A stretch of 64,000 nucleotides of DNA, from the NCBI RefSeq assembly GCF_037126465.1, contig NC_088210.1, forward strand, positions 20,299,511 through 20,363,510, written 5' to 3'. Below, one piece after another: positions 1-11,249 of the stretch. The DNA is from Ornithodoros turicata (Eukaryota; Arthropoda; Arachnida; Ixodida; Argasidae). A program made the translations under genes and the position numbers. Under the pieces are notes generated by a model. The model had not been told where the DNA came from, did no database searches, and saw only the letters and a list, made by a program, of their open reading frames with translations. Numbering within the stretch: the first letter of the stretch is position 1; the number at the start of each line of letters is the position of its first letter.

Positions 1-956
1 CAATTAACCAATCAGTACTTATTATTATAAACTCTCGCTTAGAAATATCACCTCACGTTTAATGATATGGATCGTTGGGCTTCACTGATTAAGTCCTCAT
101 TGGTCATGGTACGGCGAAGCTAGAAGACCCGTATCGTGCGAACCGCATAAGCACTTTATGATTCATATCATTTGAAACACAATACGTAGCCTGGAGTAGC
201 CTGGATGGAGTAGCACTCACATCTCCATATTTTTTACATATCTCAGTTAATCAATCAATCACAATACGTAACTCAAAGTTGCGCACTAGTTGACTCCGCG
301 CATGGTCGCTGCCAATGAAACACAACGTCGGCGGTGCACCTCAATACGAACACAAGGATGTTCACAGTGATAAATTGTCGTACTACCCGCTTCCTCGCGG
401 CACGCATGTATATAGATCAGTATTCAGCAAACTGCGGTATCTTCAAAGGCACATGAAAGCAACGGCACGATATACAAGTTATTAGCCGTCGACGTTCTAT
501 TTCATGTGTGCCCTTCACCTCGACTGCAGATGGTCATCGATAATAGAGTCATTGGAGTGTTCGATAGTATAGAGCAGTGGGTCAGGGTTCCCCCCGTTTA
601 GCATTTTCCGCATCGTCGTACAATAGACTGAGGGTCGATCTTCCGATGATGGGACTACACGGTCCGCTGACGCTGTCCGCCCTTGTCTGGCAACAGGAGC
701 ACTCCCGTGACGCCCTCTAATTTATTACCCCGGCGCAATTGGGTGAACAGTGTTGAGCTATATGCCAGCCGCGTAGCCCTTTCATCGAAACTGTAAGATA
801 GGTGATGTCATGATTGATATTGCGCTCAGATGTACAGGTGAGACTTTGTGTCAGTGCCAATGGACCCGGGTATAGGGACGAAGGTAACCTATTCAGTTGA
901 AAGGGGTTTCGTGGTCTCACGATGTGTGTCGCTTCTAAGAGCGGTGATTTTATGAA

Positions 957-1011
<55 letters not shown>

Positions 1012-3250
1012 ACGCACACGCACACGCACACGCACACACACACACACACATACACATACACATACATCGGATGGTGATGGGGTGGGCGATTCACCGCCGC
1101 TGAGGCGGTACACTGCCCTATTTCGCGTTGGGAGAGGATGAAGGGATGATGATGATGGGGGTTTTCAAAGAGCCGTCGCCAGACCGGTGGAGCACAATTT
1201 ATGAAGAGAAGTATGCTGTGGCTCGGGAAAGTTTCTTTCGTCGGCGTGTGCGGCTTAGAAATCCGTTCAGGAACTGTCGTGTTTCGTCGCGGGAAAAAAA
1301 TTAGGGCCTACCCGCAACTGCGCAAGACGTTGCAGAGCGCAGAAGACAGGTCCGTCTTTCATGTCCGATGAGGACACTTTTTGGGGGAGTCCCGGTTTTG
1401 ATGTAATTAAGGGACTAAGATATGCCAGTGTATTCTGCCATGAAGCCAACATGGCGAAAATAAGTCTCTCGGGAAAAAAAGAAAAAAAGTAAGCGGTGAT
1501 GGTGTTGAGCTACCGTTCCAGTTGTGGACAATCGCGGAACCTTCCGTCCTCACGCCTAGATGTGGACACTTGTTTCTAACCCTCAGTGCTAATGAATATT
1601 CTATGGAAAGCAGACGGAATGCGTAGCTTCAATGGAGGCCGGCGAGTACGCAGGTTAAGCCGACTTTAAGAGTAGGTGTCCCGCAATTCTGGATAGTCGA
1701 TAAGTAAATTAAAAAAAAAATGCCTAAATTCTGGGAATGCGCTGTCTGCATGAGCGTGCGCATTTGTTTCGGGTTGGGCACCTATGTACATATAGCGATG
1801 TGTTTGCAAAGAAAAACAGCTGAGGTACAGGCTAGCTGTATAGTATACTGTATTGCCGACATATCGCCGACGTGCGTCTTCTACAACAGTTAACACAGTT
1901 AAGGACGAATAAATATGCTAGAGGACTTCCGCCCGGAGACCCGCTTCCGTACGCAGTAGGGCATACGACTCCCTCTTGGGTAAGACCGTTGGGCATTCTG
2001 ATTGACAACTAACTGTTTGTCTTGCCGCGGTCGTTCATCTGGTCGTGGTTCTTTAGAGTCACCAACATCCCTGTTCTGTTGCTGTCATCCCGTTACTCAG
2101 CAATATTTCTTTCACGCCCTTTGCCCTGACAATAGTCCTCCGGATATACTACAATACAAAGATTTGTCGACACTAGCTTCCCTGTCTGCACAATGTCTGA
2201 GGGCATCTACCGAGTTTACTATCGAATTACTATTTTAAGTCATAGGACATTAGGCTATGAGTTATAGTTGCAGGGCACGCGTCACAAGACCTACTGATTA
2301 ATGCCGTACCACAAGCAGGAAAGCTACGCACCATATGTGCATTGAAAGGAAAATTGCGGTGCGTGACATCCAGAACAGACACTAGAAAGCGTAGGAAGTG
2401 GAAGTACTCGCGTGACCCTATTCTCTGAGCTCGGAAAAAATCTATCCGCGTGGTCTTTACAAGCGCATTAATAGGTATACACGTGGCTAATATGCCATTT
2501 GCCGTGAGTCATGAGGTGCACGCCAGACAGTCTCTAAAAATGGAAACGCAGTTGCCATTCAGTATATTCTGATAATGATTTGGCAGTTTTTCATTGAGTT
2601 AGATCAGTCAGTCGACTATTCTTACTGTAACTACAAAGGACAATAAATGGATTTACATTGTGCGCGCATTAACTGCATATATAATTTCGAACAGCTAGCT
2701 TCGTTCTGCGTACATTCCATTTGTCTTTCCCAGAGCTCAATGGCATGTTGCCAACGTGAAGTATATATGTCCTTATTTAGTGACACTAGTACACACCACC
2801 TGGCTTGCATATTACATTTATGTTCAACGAAACATTTTGGACAGCGTGGCTACGACTAAAGAGTAAAACAATGACCATTTACCAGCCGCTGCTTGCTGGG
2901 CTTATCCTTGGAATTCGACTAGAACGGTAACTAATAGCGAGTGTTTATGACTACAGTATTCACAAGGTATTGGCTAAAGGTTTGACGTATAACTGAAGGA
3001 GCTTATTACACGCAGAGGACTGCACTGGAAAACGAGAAGGTGATACGAAGTCTTCCAGTCACCGAGCTCTTCGTGGACTCGCACTTTCCTCCTGTGGACT
3101 CCTCTCTCTACACGTATAGGCGACCAGTTCAAGGCAGGGTGACATGGATGAGACCTCACGTACGTTGATCGACATCAAAATATACTAGAACCTTCTGTGG
3201 CGTCCACTTCCCCATGTAAATGACATCCCACAAATCGCGCTCGTTACTGG
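1..3250. other. gene-poor left flank
   Basis: I recognise no gene here. Apart from the CA microsatellite the interval holds only short open frames with no family signature. The longest with mildly protein-like composition runs on the plus strand at 2002-2238 and lacks an ATG start and any domain I know. Missing 5' exons of the calpain gene that begins at 3809 might lie here, but no exon with the expected Trp-x-Arg-Pro context was found. Confidence 0.5.
957..1066. repeat. (CA)n/(CGCA)n microsatellite
   Basis: An almost uninterrupted dinucleotide CA tract with an internal CGCACA-type variant block, about 110 bp long. The Val-Cys-rich open frames called across it on the minus strand are translation of this repeat and not genes. 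Confidence 0.95.
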
Positions 3251-3259
3251 CATTCTGAA

Positions 3260-3755
3260 CGGTGTAAAGGGTTCGTGGTCACGAACTGTGCACATAGCAG
3301 ACGACAACGTCGGCCTTCTGCTACGGAATATCTTGTGGTGCTTGTGGATGAGCTGCAGGATATTCCCTGTGGTTCGAAACCTGAACGAAGCTTGATCACT
3401 TAAACGTGTGACGTAACAATTAAGAGTCCGGCAATCACGAACGTGCTTTCGGCTGCCGTAGCTATGGAGACTAGCTTCCATCCAGCCGGACAGCCAATGG
3501 TGTCCATAGAAAGCCTGTGTTTGAGGTCGTCTTCAGCGATTGGCTGACACGCCGACTTTGTATGTCTACGAGCGAGGGAGTGAGATGAGGCAAGCCATTT
3601 ACATGGCTGACCTCTCTCAACACCTAAAAAAGCAATTAAGCATTAAGCAGGCCTTCCGTATCTAGGTGACAGCGGACACGTGACAGCAGAAAGCTATGAC
3701 GTTTTGCGCATCTTCCACTGGGGTTCTCAGGGAAACGTCATCCATCTGAATAGAC
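3260..3755. mobile_element. family E inverted-repeat element, interrupted copy
   Basis: Contains the family hallmarks shared with copies near 29.0, 32.3, 36.7 and 62.8 kb: the block AGCAGACGACA, TGCTACGGAATATC, and the right-hand segment with GCAGAAAGCTATGACG. It is split by a family F element. Its right end lies within about 55 bp of the first recognised calpain exon, so the transposon abuts the splice acceptor. Confidence 0.55.
3395..3676. mobile_element. family F element nested in family E
   Basis: Shares the internal block TAAGAGTCCGCCAATCACGA (with changes) and the end CTTCCTTATCTAGGTGAC with the copies at 53.7 and 54.6 kb. A LINE-type tail (ATGGCTGACCTCTCTC) is embedded at about 3580-3625. 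The left boundary is uncertain. Confidence 0.45.
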
Positions 3756-3808
3756 GGTTAGAGGAATATAACAGCAGCAATAAGAGAAATGTTACGTTTT
3801 CGCTGCAG

Positions 3809-4200
3809 GAGCTGGTGTCCGAACCAAAGTTATTAGTCGATGACGTCAGTCGAAACGACATCGTGCAAGGCTCCCTCGGAGATTGCTGGTTTCTCTCGTC
3901 TTGCGCAGCAGTTGCTCAACGGCCAGATCTCATGCACAGGGTAAATGAGAACTTACTGCGTCGTCCTGGTCACGCTAATGCCCAACTAGCAATATTTCCT
4001 GTGCAGGTTATTCCGCCAGAACAAGAACTGTACGGAGCTGGCTATAACGGAGCTGTTCGCTTCAACCTATGGCGGTTTGGTCGATGGGTCGTGGTGTACG
4101 TCGATGACCTTCTGCCGACGAACGACGAAAAGCTGATCTACTCACGCTGCACGGACCCTAAGGAGTTCTGGGTAGCCCTTCTAGAGAAAGCGTATGCGAA
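3809..4200 (+). CDS. calpain exon a (catalytic Cys)
   Basis: Starts after the acceptor TTTTCGCTGCAG in phase 0 with Glu-Leu, matching the point where calpains have W-x-RP-x-E/Q-L/I. Encodes DIVQGSLGDCWFLSSC with the nucleophile and runs through LIYSR and ALLEKAYAK. Ends in phase 2 at the donor GTAAGT. The open frame extends upstream, but that part is family E repeat, so the acceptor at 3808 is preferred. Confidence 0.85.
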
Positions 4201-6931
4201 GTAAGTCCGTCAGAACTTCTAAGACAGTGTCCCACGATGTCTAGTAAGCGCCATCGTACTCTCAATAGTTGGTCAGTGTATCTAGTAAGAACGCCTTACT
4301 ATATAGCTATGAGCTGCCAACGTTGACAGTGTAGTACACATTTCCACGGAGCTTGTAACGACGATAGATGCCAATTCACAAATCCTTCTTTCTTAACGTA
4401 CGCAAGACTTCATGGCAGCTACGAAGCGTTAGAAGGAGGACAAGCGATGGACGCCATGGTAGACTTGACGAGCGGCCTTGCTGAACGGTATGATCTCCAG
4501 GATTCTCCGCCGCATCTGTTCTCGTTCCTGCTGCAGGCATCGCAGCACAGTGCCTTCATCACGTGCTCAAGAAAGGTACGTACGTCGCTTTTGTGATTTC
4601 GCAAGATTTTCTATCTATGGCACAGCTCTTTCGCGCAGGGAGACTGGTGGCTGGCTACAGCAGCCGACCCAAATGGCCTCGTATCCGGACACGCGTACAC
4701 CGTGAGTGCCGTGAAACGGATAAAGCTCATCAACGGACAAGGTGCTCGGCTTCTGCGTATTCGTAACCCTTGGGGAAACGGCATTGAGTGGATGGGAGAC
4801 TGGAACGCCTCGTAAGTATTTTGTTATGTATGTATGACCACTCTGTTCGACACGAGCACAGTGAGTACATGCCAGCAAGCATAAACAAAGAGCGAAACTT
4901 GCACTTGGGGGCGCGTTATTAGCGGCTCTGCAGAACACGCTCCGTCCACTCTGTCCCTCACGCTCCGAGCCTCTGCTAACATGGTTCTTAAGCGAAGAGA
5001 GCGTTGCGTGTGCAAAGCGGGTCCCTGCGCGTCACTGAATAAGTATTCTTTTCCAGTAGAGCCGTCTTCCGATCTAGCTGTCTGCAGCCTTAAAAAGACT
5101 AATTAATGTGCAGGTGGGTCCAACGAAGAGGAGGATGGAGAAGGCGAGGAGCACTCCTATTTGTGGGTAGGAGCGCGGGAGCGCCACACTCCGCAAAAGG
5201 AGATGTCTCAAAGATTAGTAAAAAGGAGCACGCTCCATGCGCTCCGGAGCTCAGAGCCGCGTCGTGTGGGCCGTGGTACTGTGCTTGATAAATTTTGAGG
5301 AAGGCTGCATCGGTGAACGTGGCCCGCTCGGTTGCTCGTATAGAACTCTCATAATACCTGGAAGCCAAGATGGCGAAGACAACAACTGAGCAGCCATGAT
5401 AGGTACTGTACCCTACCGTGTAGGGAACGATATTTACTTCAAGCCGCCTGCGCCGTTCTTACATGTCGCAGTAGGGGGTTTGCACGGATAGCTGAAGAGG
5501 CGACGACGGATAAACAACAGGGACGGACACGGTGAACGTCGTACTTTCAACCTTCGCCGTTTCCCGTTAATAAAGGTTGAAAGTACCACGTTCACCGTGT
5601 CCGTCCCTGTCGTTTGTCCGTCGTCACCTCATCAGTTATGTACCAACCGGCCCCTTTTGTAGCTTACGGTACAAAGGCTTTTCTTAGGGATTCAGAAGCA
5701 ATCCGAGCACGCACGATGGTAGCGGACAAAACGAACGCACATCACGCATGGAGAGCAGATGAGAAACCACGGATTGGATTGGATTGGATACCAGGAATAC
5801 CGTGGCGGAGTGACAATATCTATCATGGTGGCTCATAGACTTGGACGTTGGGAGGAGGCATCACCCGTTTTCAAATCCTTCGCTTTCCCCATTTCTCTAT
5901 CTCCTAGCTTTTCTTCTTCTTCTTTTCTCTGTTTTTTTCTAGCCTCTCCCCTTATGATAATGATGGTTTCTAGGGATCCAGCGTGGTCATTGGTCGACAA
6001 TGCGACGAAAAAGGAGATCGAATGGCAGAAGCACGGAGACGGAGAGTTCTGGATGAAGTACGAAGACTTCTGCGTAGAGTTTGAAGAAGTGTCCATTTGT
6101 ACCTTGGGCCCTGACTTTGATGGTGACGGTATTCCGGAAACACCTGGAGAGGTAAGCCAGTGCGAAATCCTGTGCAAGACGAGGGGTTTAACCAGAGGTC
6201 ACGTCACGTCTAGATGCGTGCTATACGAGGCGTCTGGAATGAAGGCAGAAACTCCGGGGGATCGAGGAACAACTTGCGAATGTTCGCAACAAATCCGCAA
6301 TATATCCTCTCCATAAAAGTTCCTACTTTCGCAAAGGGTAACACACTCCTCTACTCCACAAGCTCTCTAGTCGTATTCGGAGGACTTTTTTTTTTCTATT
6401 GTACGTTAAACTTCCAGGCAGTCCTCAGGATGACGTTACTGTAAGCGTCGTGGTGGCTCTGATGCAGGTACACCCTCCCAATAACAATCTGATAGCGCGA
6501 AATCGGCTCCGGATGTACCAGATTGGCTTCGTAATCTATCAGGTAAAGAGTCTCGGGATCGACAGACCTGGGCTTCTGAGATTACGCCCGTGCTCTCCGA
6601 TGAGTGTTCCCTTGCGTTCATTCAGGCGGACGACACTTATAAGCGACTTCCTTTGGAACACTTCATGAAGAACATGGATGTCGCGAACTCCGGGGCGTAC
6701 ATAAACTACAGGGAAGTGTTTGGCCGCTACGAACTCCGACCGGGTCATTACGTCATAATTCCGGCTACGTTTGACCCCGGCTGTCCAGGATCTTTCATGA
6801 TCCGTGTTTATGCCGACTGCTCCTTTCAACTAAGGTATTGTTGCGTCAGTTTTATTTCATTCGTTTCTATTACTAATGATGTCTGGTAAATTTGCTGGTC
6901 CGTTTGCTTCTTGAACAGAGAGCTGTGCTGA
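3809..6931 (+). CDS. calpain-type cysteine protease (CAPN5/TRA-3-like), 5' partial
   Basis: Calcium-dependent papain-fold protease that cleaves intracellular proteins at limited sites. Eight exons (3809-4200, 4407-4575, 4639-4811, 5974-6151, 6214-6337, 6418-6542, 6626-6834, 6919-6931) join without a phase break into 460 residues plus stop. The catalytic triad is present: Cys in GDCWF (residue 26 of the visible part), His in GHAYTV and Asn in NPWG. After the protease core come the GEFWM-x-EDF segment and a C2L domain with NPQY and GHYVIIPATFDPG. The block FW-ALLEKAYAK and the C2L ending most resemble calpain-5/TRA-3, which normally continue into a C2 domain. Here the predicted frame stops just after the C2L, and no EF-hand domain is visible. 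The N-terminal exons are not identified. The family assignment is firm; the subgroup and the true C-terminus are inferences. Confidence 0.85.
4407..4575 (+). CDS. calpain exon b
   Basis: In-phase continuation encoding LHGSYEALEGG, the calpain segment that follows EKAYAK, then DLTSGLAERYDL. Flanked by AG acceptor and GTACGT donor; phase 2 in, phase 0 out. Confidence 0.88.
4639..4811 (+). CDS. calpain exon c (catalytic His and Asn)
   Basis: Encodes VSGHAYTV (catalytic His) and LRIRNPWGNG (catalytic Asn plus the invariant Trp). Begins after TTTCGCGCAG and ends at GTAAGT in phase 2. The preceding intron is only 63 bp. Confidence 0.92.
5492..5635. mobile_element. foldback element in calpain intron
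   Basis: Two arms of about 65 bp, starting CTGAAGAGGCGACGACGG on the left with the near-reverse-complement at right, meet around AAACGGCG/TTTCCCG. Arms differ at a few positions. No coding capacity; a MITE-like insertion. Confidence 0.8.
5974..6151 (+). CDS. calpain exon d
   Basis: Encodes DGEFWMKYEDF, diagnostic for the end of the protease core, followed by ICTLGPDFDGDG at the entry to the C2L domain. The acidic DFDGDGIPETPGE insert is unusual for the family. The preceding 1.16-kb intron carries a foldback element. Confidence 0.88.
6214..6337 (+). CDS. calpain exon e
   Basis: Encodes RGVWNEGRNSGGSRN and FATNPQYILSI, the first strands of the C2L domain (family motif W-x-x-G-x-x-x-GG then NPQ). 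Phase 0 in, phase 1 out at donor GTAACA. The exact 3' boundary is the least certain in this gene. Confidence 0.78.
6418..6542 (+). CDS. calpain exon f
   Basis: Encodes VSVVVALMQ and IGFVIYQ, matching the C2L motifs VALMQ and IGFxIY of calpains. Acceptor CTTCCAG, donor GTAAAG; phase 1 in, phase 0 out. Confidence 0.88.
6626..6834 (+). CDS. calpain exon g
   Basis: Encodes the C2L end: INYREVFGRYELRPGHYV, then IIPATFDPG and FMIRVYADC. Calpain-5 has the same order (REV, GxYVIIPTTFEPG, RIFTD). Phase 0 in, phase 2 out. Confidence 0.9.
6919..6931 (+). CDS. calpain putative terminal micro-exon
   Basis: After the pyrimidine-rich acceptor GTTTGCTTCTTGAACAG, phase 2 joining gives Arg-Glu-Leu-Cys and TGA. 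The Arg-Glu-Leu triplet matches CREL, which in calpain-5 sits at the C2L/C2 boundary, so the acceptor is credible. No AATAAA is visible soon after. A longer isoform spliced to distant exons cannot be excluded. Confidence 0.45.
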
Positions 6932-7127
6932 ATATGCTGCTGCCATTGGTGATTGATGATCAGCCTTGACTACAATACTGCCTTCACCTTGTACGGACCG
7001 GCGCACTCTGCGAATGCTGGTGAGGTGTAATGACTAGCTGAGTGGATGAAAAACATGACTCGAAATCAAGATGTCGGCGGAAGGTGCTGTACCCCACAGC
7101 TTTCACGTTATTATGCGAAGGGGGCCC

Positions 7128-7455
7128 CAAAGGTACAGGTTGGGACAAAAGTTCACGGAACACGCAGGCGGCGTTCGTTTTCTTCGGTGCGACACCCTAG
7201 ACGCCGGCGGAAGCGAGTGAGTTCACTGCTTCGGAGGGGTGGAAGCGTGCACTGTTAGAGACACACAGTGGTAGTTCCGGCGCGCGCTTTGGTGTGTCTG
7301 GGAAGTGGAAACTACAGCTGTGTGTCACTAGCAGCGCACCCTGCCACCCCTCCGAAACAGTGAACTCACCCTCTTCCGCCAGCCGCTAGGGTGTCGCACC
7401 GTAAAAAAAATATGCGGCTCGTGTGTTCCGTAAATGTCTGTCCCAACCTGTACTA
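7128..7455. mobile_element. foldback element, about 330 bp
   Basis: The left arm GTACAGGTTGGGACA...CACCCTAGACGCCGGCGG pairs with the right arm CCGCCAGCCGCTAGGGTG...TGTCCCAACCTGTAC, with a short central spacer near GGTAGTTCCGGCGCG. The arms are about 130-140 bp and diverged. Non-coding MITE. Confidence 0.8.
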
Positions 7456-8270
7456 CCATGTACTCGTGGTGATGGTTGAATTTAAGGCAGCAAGATGAAT
7501 ACAGTATGCTGCACACTGTATTTGGCAACCAACCCAGCCCAGCGCATCATCTACGAGCTCTCTCCAAGCACTCATCATCTTATTTAGCTGCAACAGGGCT
7601 CTTGCATGAACTCTGAACATCCATCATCATTCACCGTCTTCTCCCCCTCAAGCAACGGGATAGGGCGCCGTTTCAGCGGCGAAACACCCCACTACATCGT
7701 CATGACTTATTTGTTGTTGTTGTTGTTGTCTTTTCTAAGTGTAACGTTAACCATATTTAATTCGATGTCCTGCTATGGATATGCTGTTGGAATGGGACGT
7801 TGACATCATGGGCTCATACAAGCTGGTGATGCTTCCCCAAATTTCCGCGAAGTTCGACCACACACATGGTCAGAACAGAACGATAAATAATTCGAGCATT
7901 CTACTCATCGAATATAGTGCGTAGTAGTCGGCCATCTGTACCACTATCTGATAGCAAGTATCCCTCTCTGGAACAGCCGCTATGCCCATGATCTTTCTTT
8001 TTTCGTCGGCACGAATCACGTGACCAATGCCGATGAAACCAGATTAACCAAGTGCCATGACATGCCAAATGACACGACCAAACGCAACACGAAACCAGTT
8101 TCTTCTGGGGGTGCGGTTTCTTCCGCCGACGCCGCAGGAATATTCTGAGTCTCACGAAAATTCGCTTCGTGCATTTCAGGCGCACGGTCATTGTATCAAA
8201 CAAATCAAGATGGAATGCAAGAGACGGTGTGACACAGACTGCTTACTCGCTGAAAAGAAACTCTTTCTTT

Positions 8271-8294
8271 CCCCCCCCCCCCCCCCCCCCCCCC
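8271..8294. repeat. poly-C tract (24 C)
   Basis: Twenty-four consecutive C bases after CTCTTTCTTT. Homopolymers of this length are prone to polymerase and assembly error. Confidence 0.95.
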
Positions 8295-8722
8295 GGAGTG
8301 CTGCGTTTGCACGAGTGGCTGATAGCGAACGTTACCTTTCCTTGTTGACGGCATCTGAATAAATACGACTTTCTCACGTTGTAAAAAATAGCCGTGTTAT
8401 TAAGAATCAAGAAGTTGATGAATAGGCTATAGGGTTCCCGATTTTCGGTGCTTAATCCTTCGGAGACTCGGTGGGAGGAATCGGTGGCTATTTCGCTCAC
8501 CGGGAATCGGTGTCTTTCGGTGGTAATATTAGCGAGTTTTAGCATAACGTAGAAGTTTCACGATAACGCTTCGGAAAACATGACAAGCCAATCGCCGGAT
8601 TCTTTTGGAGTGGCTGACGTCGGGTTGCTGATATCTGATTGACTGACAGCGAGTACGGAGTTGGAATCGGAGGGGGCGTACGATTCCCTAAAATTCCCTA
8701 TTTTGAAACGTGAAGACACCCG

Positions 8723-8875
8723 CCCAAGCAGCACAATGTACTGAAAGTCGAATGCAATAGGGGTGGACGGTATGTGTCTTATCGATGTTCCTTAGTTTCA
8801 CGAGTCTGTTCAAGGCCTTCCACCTACCCGTCCACCCCTGTTGCACCCGACTTTCAGTACATTTTGCTGCTTGGG
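8723..8875. mobile_element. MITE family K, copy 1
   Basis: Terminal inverted repeats CCCAAGCAGCACAATGTACT / AGTACATTTTGCTGCTTGGG extend inward through AAAGTCGAATGCAATAGGGG and its complement, giving arms of roughly 50 bp. Two more copies lie at 24.4 and 52.5 kb. Confidence 0.85.
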
Positions 8876-9611
8876 CGGTGGAAACGGGCGTGGAACGTGA
8901 TGGGAGTTTTCCATGGATACAGTGAGCCAACACTTGTTATCCTTGTGTGTGTGTGTGTGTGTGTTTTCATTACAATGCAAACTGTTAATATCAGGGGTTG
9001 ACACGGTTGTGAGGTATACATGTTAGCGATGCAGGTGGCATCACACACACCGCTCTTTTCACTGTAAGGAATGAGCATCGGAGCTTTCTTGTGGATGGCA
9101 AATCTTTCAGTCGGTCCGTGTCCTATAGTTTTCGGTGTTTGTGGAACAGGCGAATAGTTCGCACTGGTACACTCCATGGTCTGTAGGCTCTACCTGGGGC
9201 ACTTCCTGACCGAACAGACCTATTCTCATTATGCGCATCTATTTGCAACTGGCCTGGATCCTGACTACCGGCAACGTTAAGATCCCGCGAGAAGCCAAAG
9301 ACGAAATATCTGTTCTTTCAAGAACAGCCTCATGCCTATACTGTCCGCTGCCAACCAGTTCAGAGCGGAGGGACAGGAAATGAAATCAAGAAATTTGAAA
9401 TCGACATTTCGACGACAATCGATGAATAATTATTTCCACCGAACTGGTAAAAAAATTACCGGCGTACGTATATCGGTGTTTTTCGCTATATACCGAAGAC
9501 CGGCAACCCCAGCTATAGCATGTCTCGCGACGTATAAAGCCACGACTTATTATTCTTGATGAAAAGGCATCAGCAGTCATTTTAACTCTTCGATTTGCGG
9601 TTAGGGATCTC

Positions 9612-9890
9612 ATCAATAGACCTCTACCCGAGAAACGTCATCATGGCGTTGTTAGACAGACTGAAACCTAAGCAATTCGGAAGGGGACGGCTGGGTTCCA
9701 CGAGTGGGCACTTGTTCGCTGCCTCCTATTGAAAGAAAAGTAGGGTCGAAGGTCGCGTCCCTCTCAGGGATCATCGTAATCCCCTCAAGACCGTGGCTTT
9801 CGGGCGCGTAGTTCAACTCTACCAAATTGGTGGCGCTGTCGAACACTATGACGCCATTTGTTCACAAACAGGGAGAGGTTTATGCACCAA
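9612..9890. repeat. dispersed repeat U, copy 1
   Basis: A 280-bp segment (CGAGAAACGTCATCATG; CACTTGTTCGCTGCCTCCTA; AAGACCGTGGCTTTCGGGCG) recurs with moderate divergence at 27842-28140 in the same orientation. No coding signature and no RNA polymerase III boxes seen, so the class is unknown. Confidence 0.75.
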
Positions 9891-9929
9891 ATCACTCTAG
9901 GAAAGACAGGGACACGCACTCAACACATT

Positions 9930-9952
9930 CCCTCTCTCTCTCTCTCTCTCTC
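9930..9952. repeat. (CT)n microsatellite
   Basis: About 11 CT dinucleotides. Serine-Leucine runs translated here are artefacts of the repeat. Confidence 0.9.
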
Positions 9953-10699
9953 TTACGTTGCTGCCAGTCGCTTTCACATTCATGCAGACAAACACGCCCG
10001 TGGCGGGTGGCATGTTTCTCAATACTGCGTTACTATTACAATGCCACGCTTAGGTTCGGGGGGGGGGGGATATGTTTAATGCTGATAAAAAAAAGGAGAA
10101 GGGGAAGGTTAGCCGTGATGTAGGCTTGCTTAGGTTCGCTTGTTCTTTGTAAATCTGTGAAGAGGACAAAAACTAGGCTTCCAAACTCTGCAGGAGTATA
10201 GAAACAATCAGAGACATATCCAAGCAATATTGTTCATTCCGACCGACATTACCGGTAAGTGGATAATTCGTGGTATTTACACACCGCGAGACAACTATGA
10301 TCATTGACCGGTCAGCGTCCTAAAGGTTGCGCACCAACCTGGAGCACCTCGAAGGTCAGGTAACGTGTGACGGCGCAGAAGGAAGCCGAAGAGGTGAGCG
10401 AACGGAGTACGAATTGAGTGATAAGGAGGCGGATGTAATGACGTCACTCATTGAGCGGAGATGTTACCACCGCCCATGGAGGCTCTGGGGATTTCCTTCT
10501 CCGGTTTCCTTTGCGGAGGACAAAGCAGAGACCGGCTAATTATACGAGCCTCAAACAAGGTAGGTTTATCTCTGTGTCCTACAAGGAGAATAGGTCCTGT
10601 TCGTCGCCATAACATTGTCTACTCATTCAGCGCAGAGTCGGTCTCAGACCATTTCTGATATGAAACTGTCGACTCTCGTCTTAGCTTCGCGCGTGTCAA

Positions 10700-11249
10700 C
10701 ATTCAATCAGATCCCGCATGGGACTGCTTCTTGAGCCGCATCGTCCCCGCGCATCCTTACCGCAGTATTCTCGCTCCGCACTCGGGGATCCCTCGAGCCC
10801 AGCGTGCTTCAAGGGGCCCTTCTCTGGTTGCTTCAGACGGGCAGCTGTCTATGTTGTACAACCTGATTGCCTTATAACGATGTATCCTAAACTCAACAAC
10901 AATGTCGCCACAGTCGTCCGCTTTGTCCACAGTCGCCCGGACGACTCGGGCGGCACACGCCGTTCACCCGGGACACTCAAGGCCTGCTGGATGGCAGACT
11001 GGAAGGTGGTCCAGAGCGCCCTCTAGTGGAGGGAACGACAAGGGAAGGCCCTGCTCTGGAGTGCGCTTCGAGATCGAGTCAGAGATGGAGGGCCCCTCGA
11101 AGGCGGGCTACTATCCCCCGAGGGATCCCCGAGATCTCAGAGAGAGTACTGCGGTCAGTCTCACTCACGATGCTCACGATGGACGGTTTCCCCAGGAAAA
11201 CTATTCTTGACGCGTCATCGCTGTGTCGTTGTATTTTCCAGTTGGGGCA
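10700..11249 (+). promoter_or_regulatory. GC-rich 5' flank of the factor C-like gene
   Basis: This CpG-rich 550-bp segment precedes the signal-peptide ATG. It contains three kappaB-like decamers: GGGGATCCCT at 10784, GGGATCCCCG at 11122, and GGGGAAACCG on the minus strand at 11184-11193. An arthropod initiator-like TCAGTC lies at 11155 with no TATA box. Two upstream ATGs (11170, 11179) are out of frame with the signal peptide. The acceptor-like TTGTATTTTCCAG ending at 11240 suggests the 5' UTR may be spliced. All regulatory calls are motif matches only. Confidence 0.35.

Larger units (their letters stand above)
6932..10700. other. repeat-filled intergenic interval
   Basis: No gene recognised. 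It holds a foldback element, a LINE 3' end with GGGATAGGGCGCC hairpin and a (TTG)n tail at about 7600-7740, a 24-base C tract, MITE K1, a GT run at about 8945-8963, a 280-bp dispersed repeat and a CT microsatellite. Any 3' UTR of the calpain gene would start here, but no clear AATAAA was seen close to the predicted stop. Confidence 0.5.

Noticed and set aside
717..1113. Two Val/Cys-rich minus-strand open frames
   Set aside because: They are translations of the CA/CGCA microsatellite with no other coding signal.
4478..4938. Several overlapping open frames on both strands inside the calpain gene
   Set aside because: They are shadows of calpain exons b and c or run across introns; the family motifs fix the true frame.
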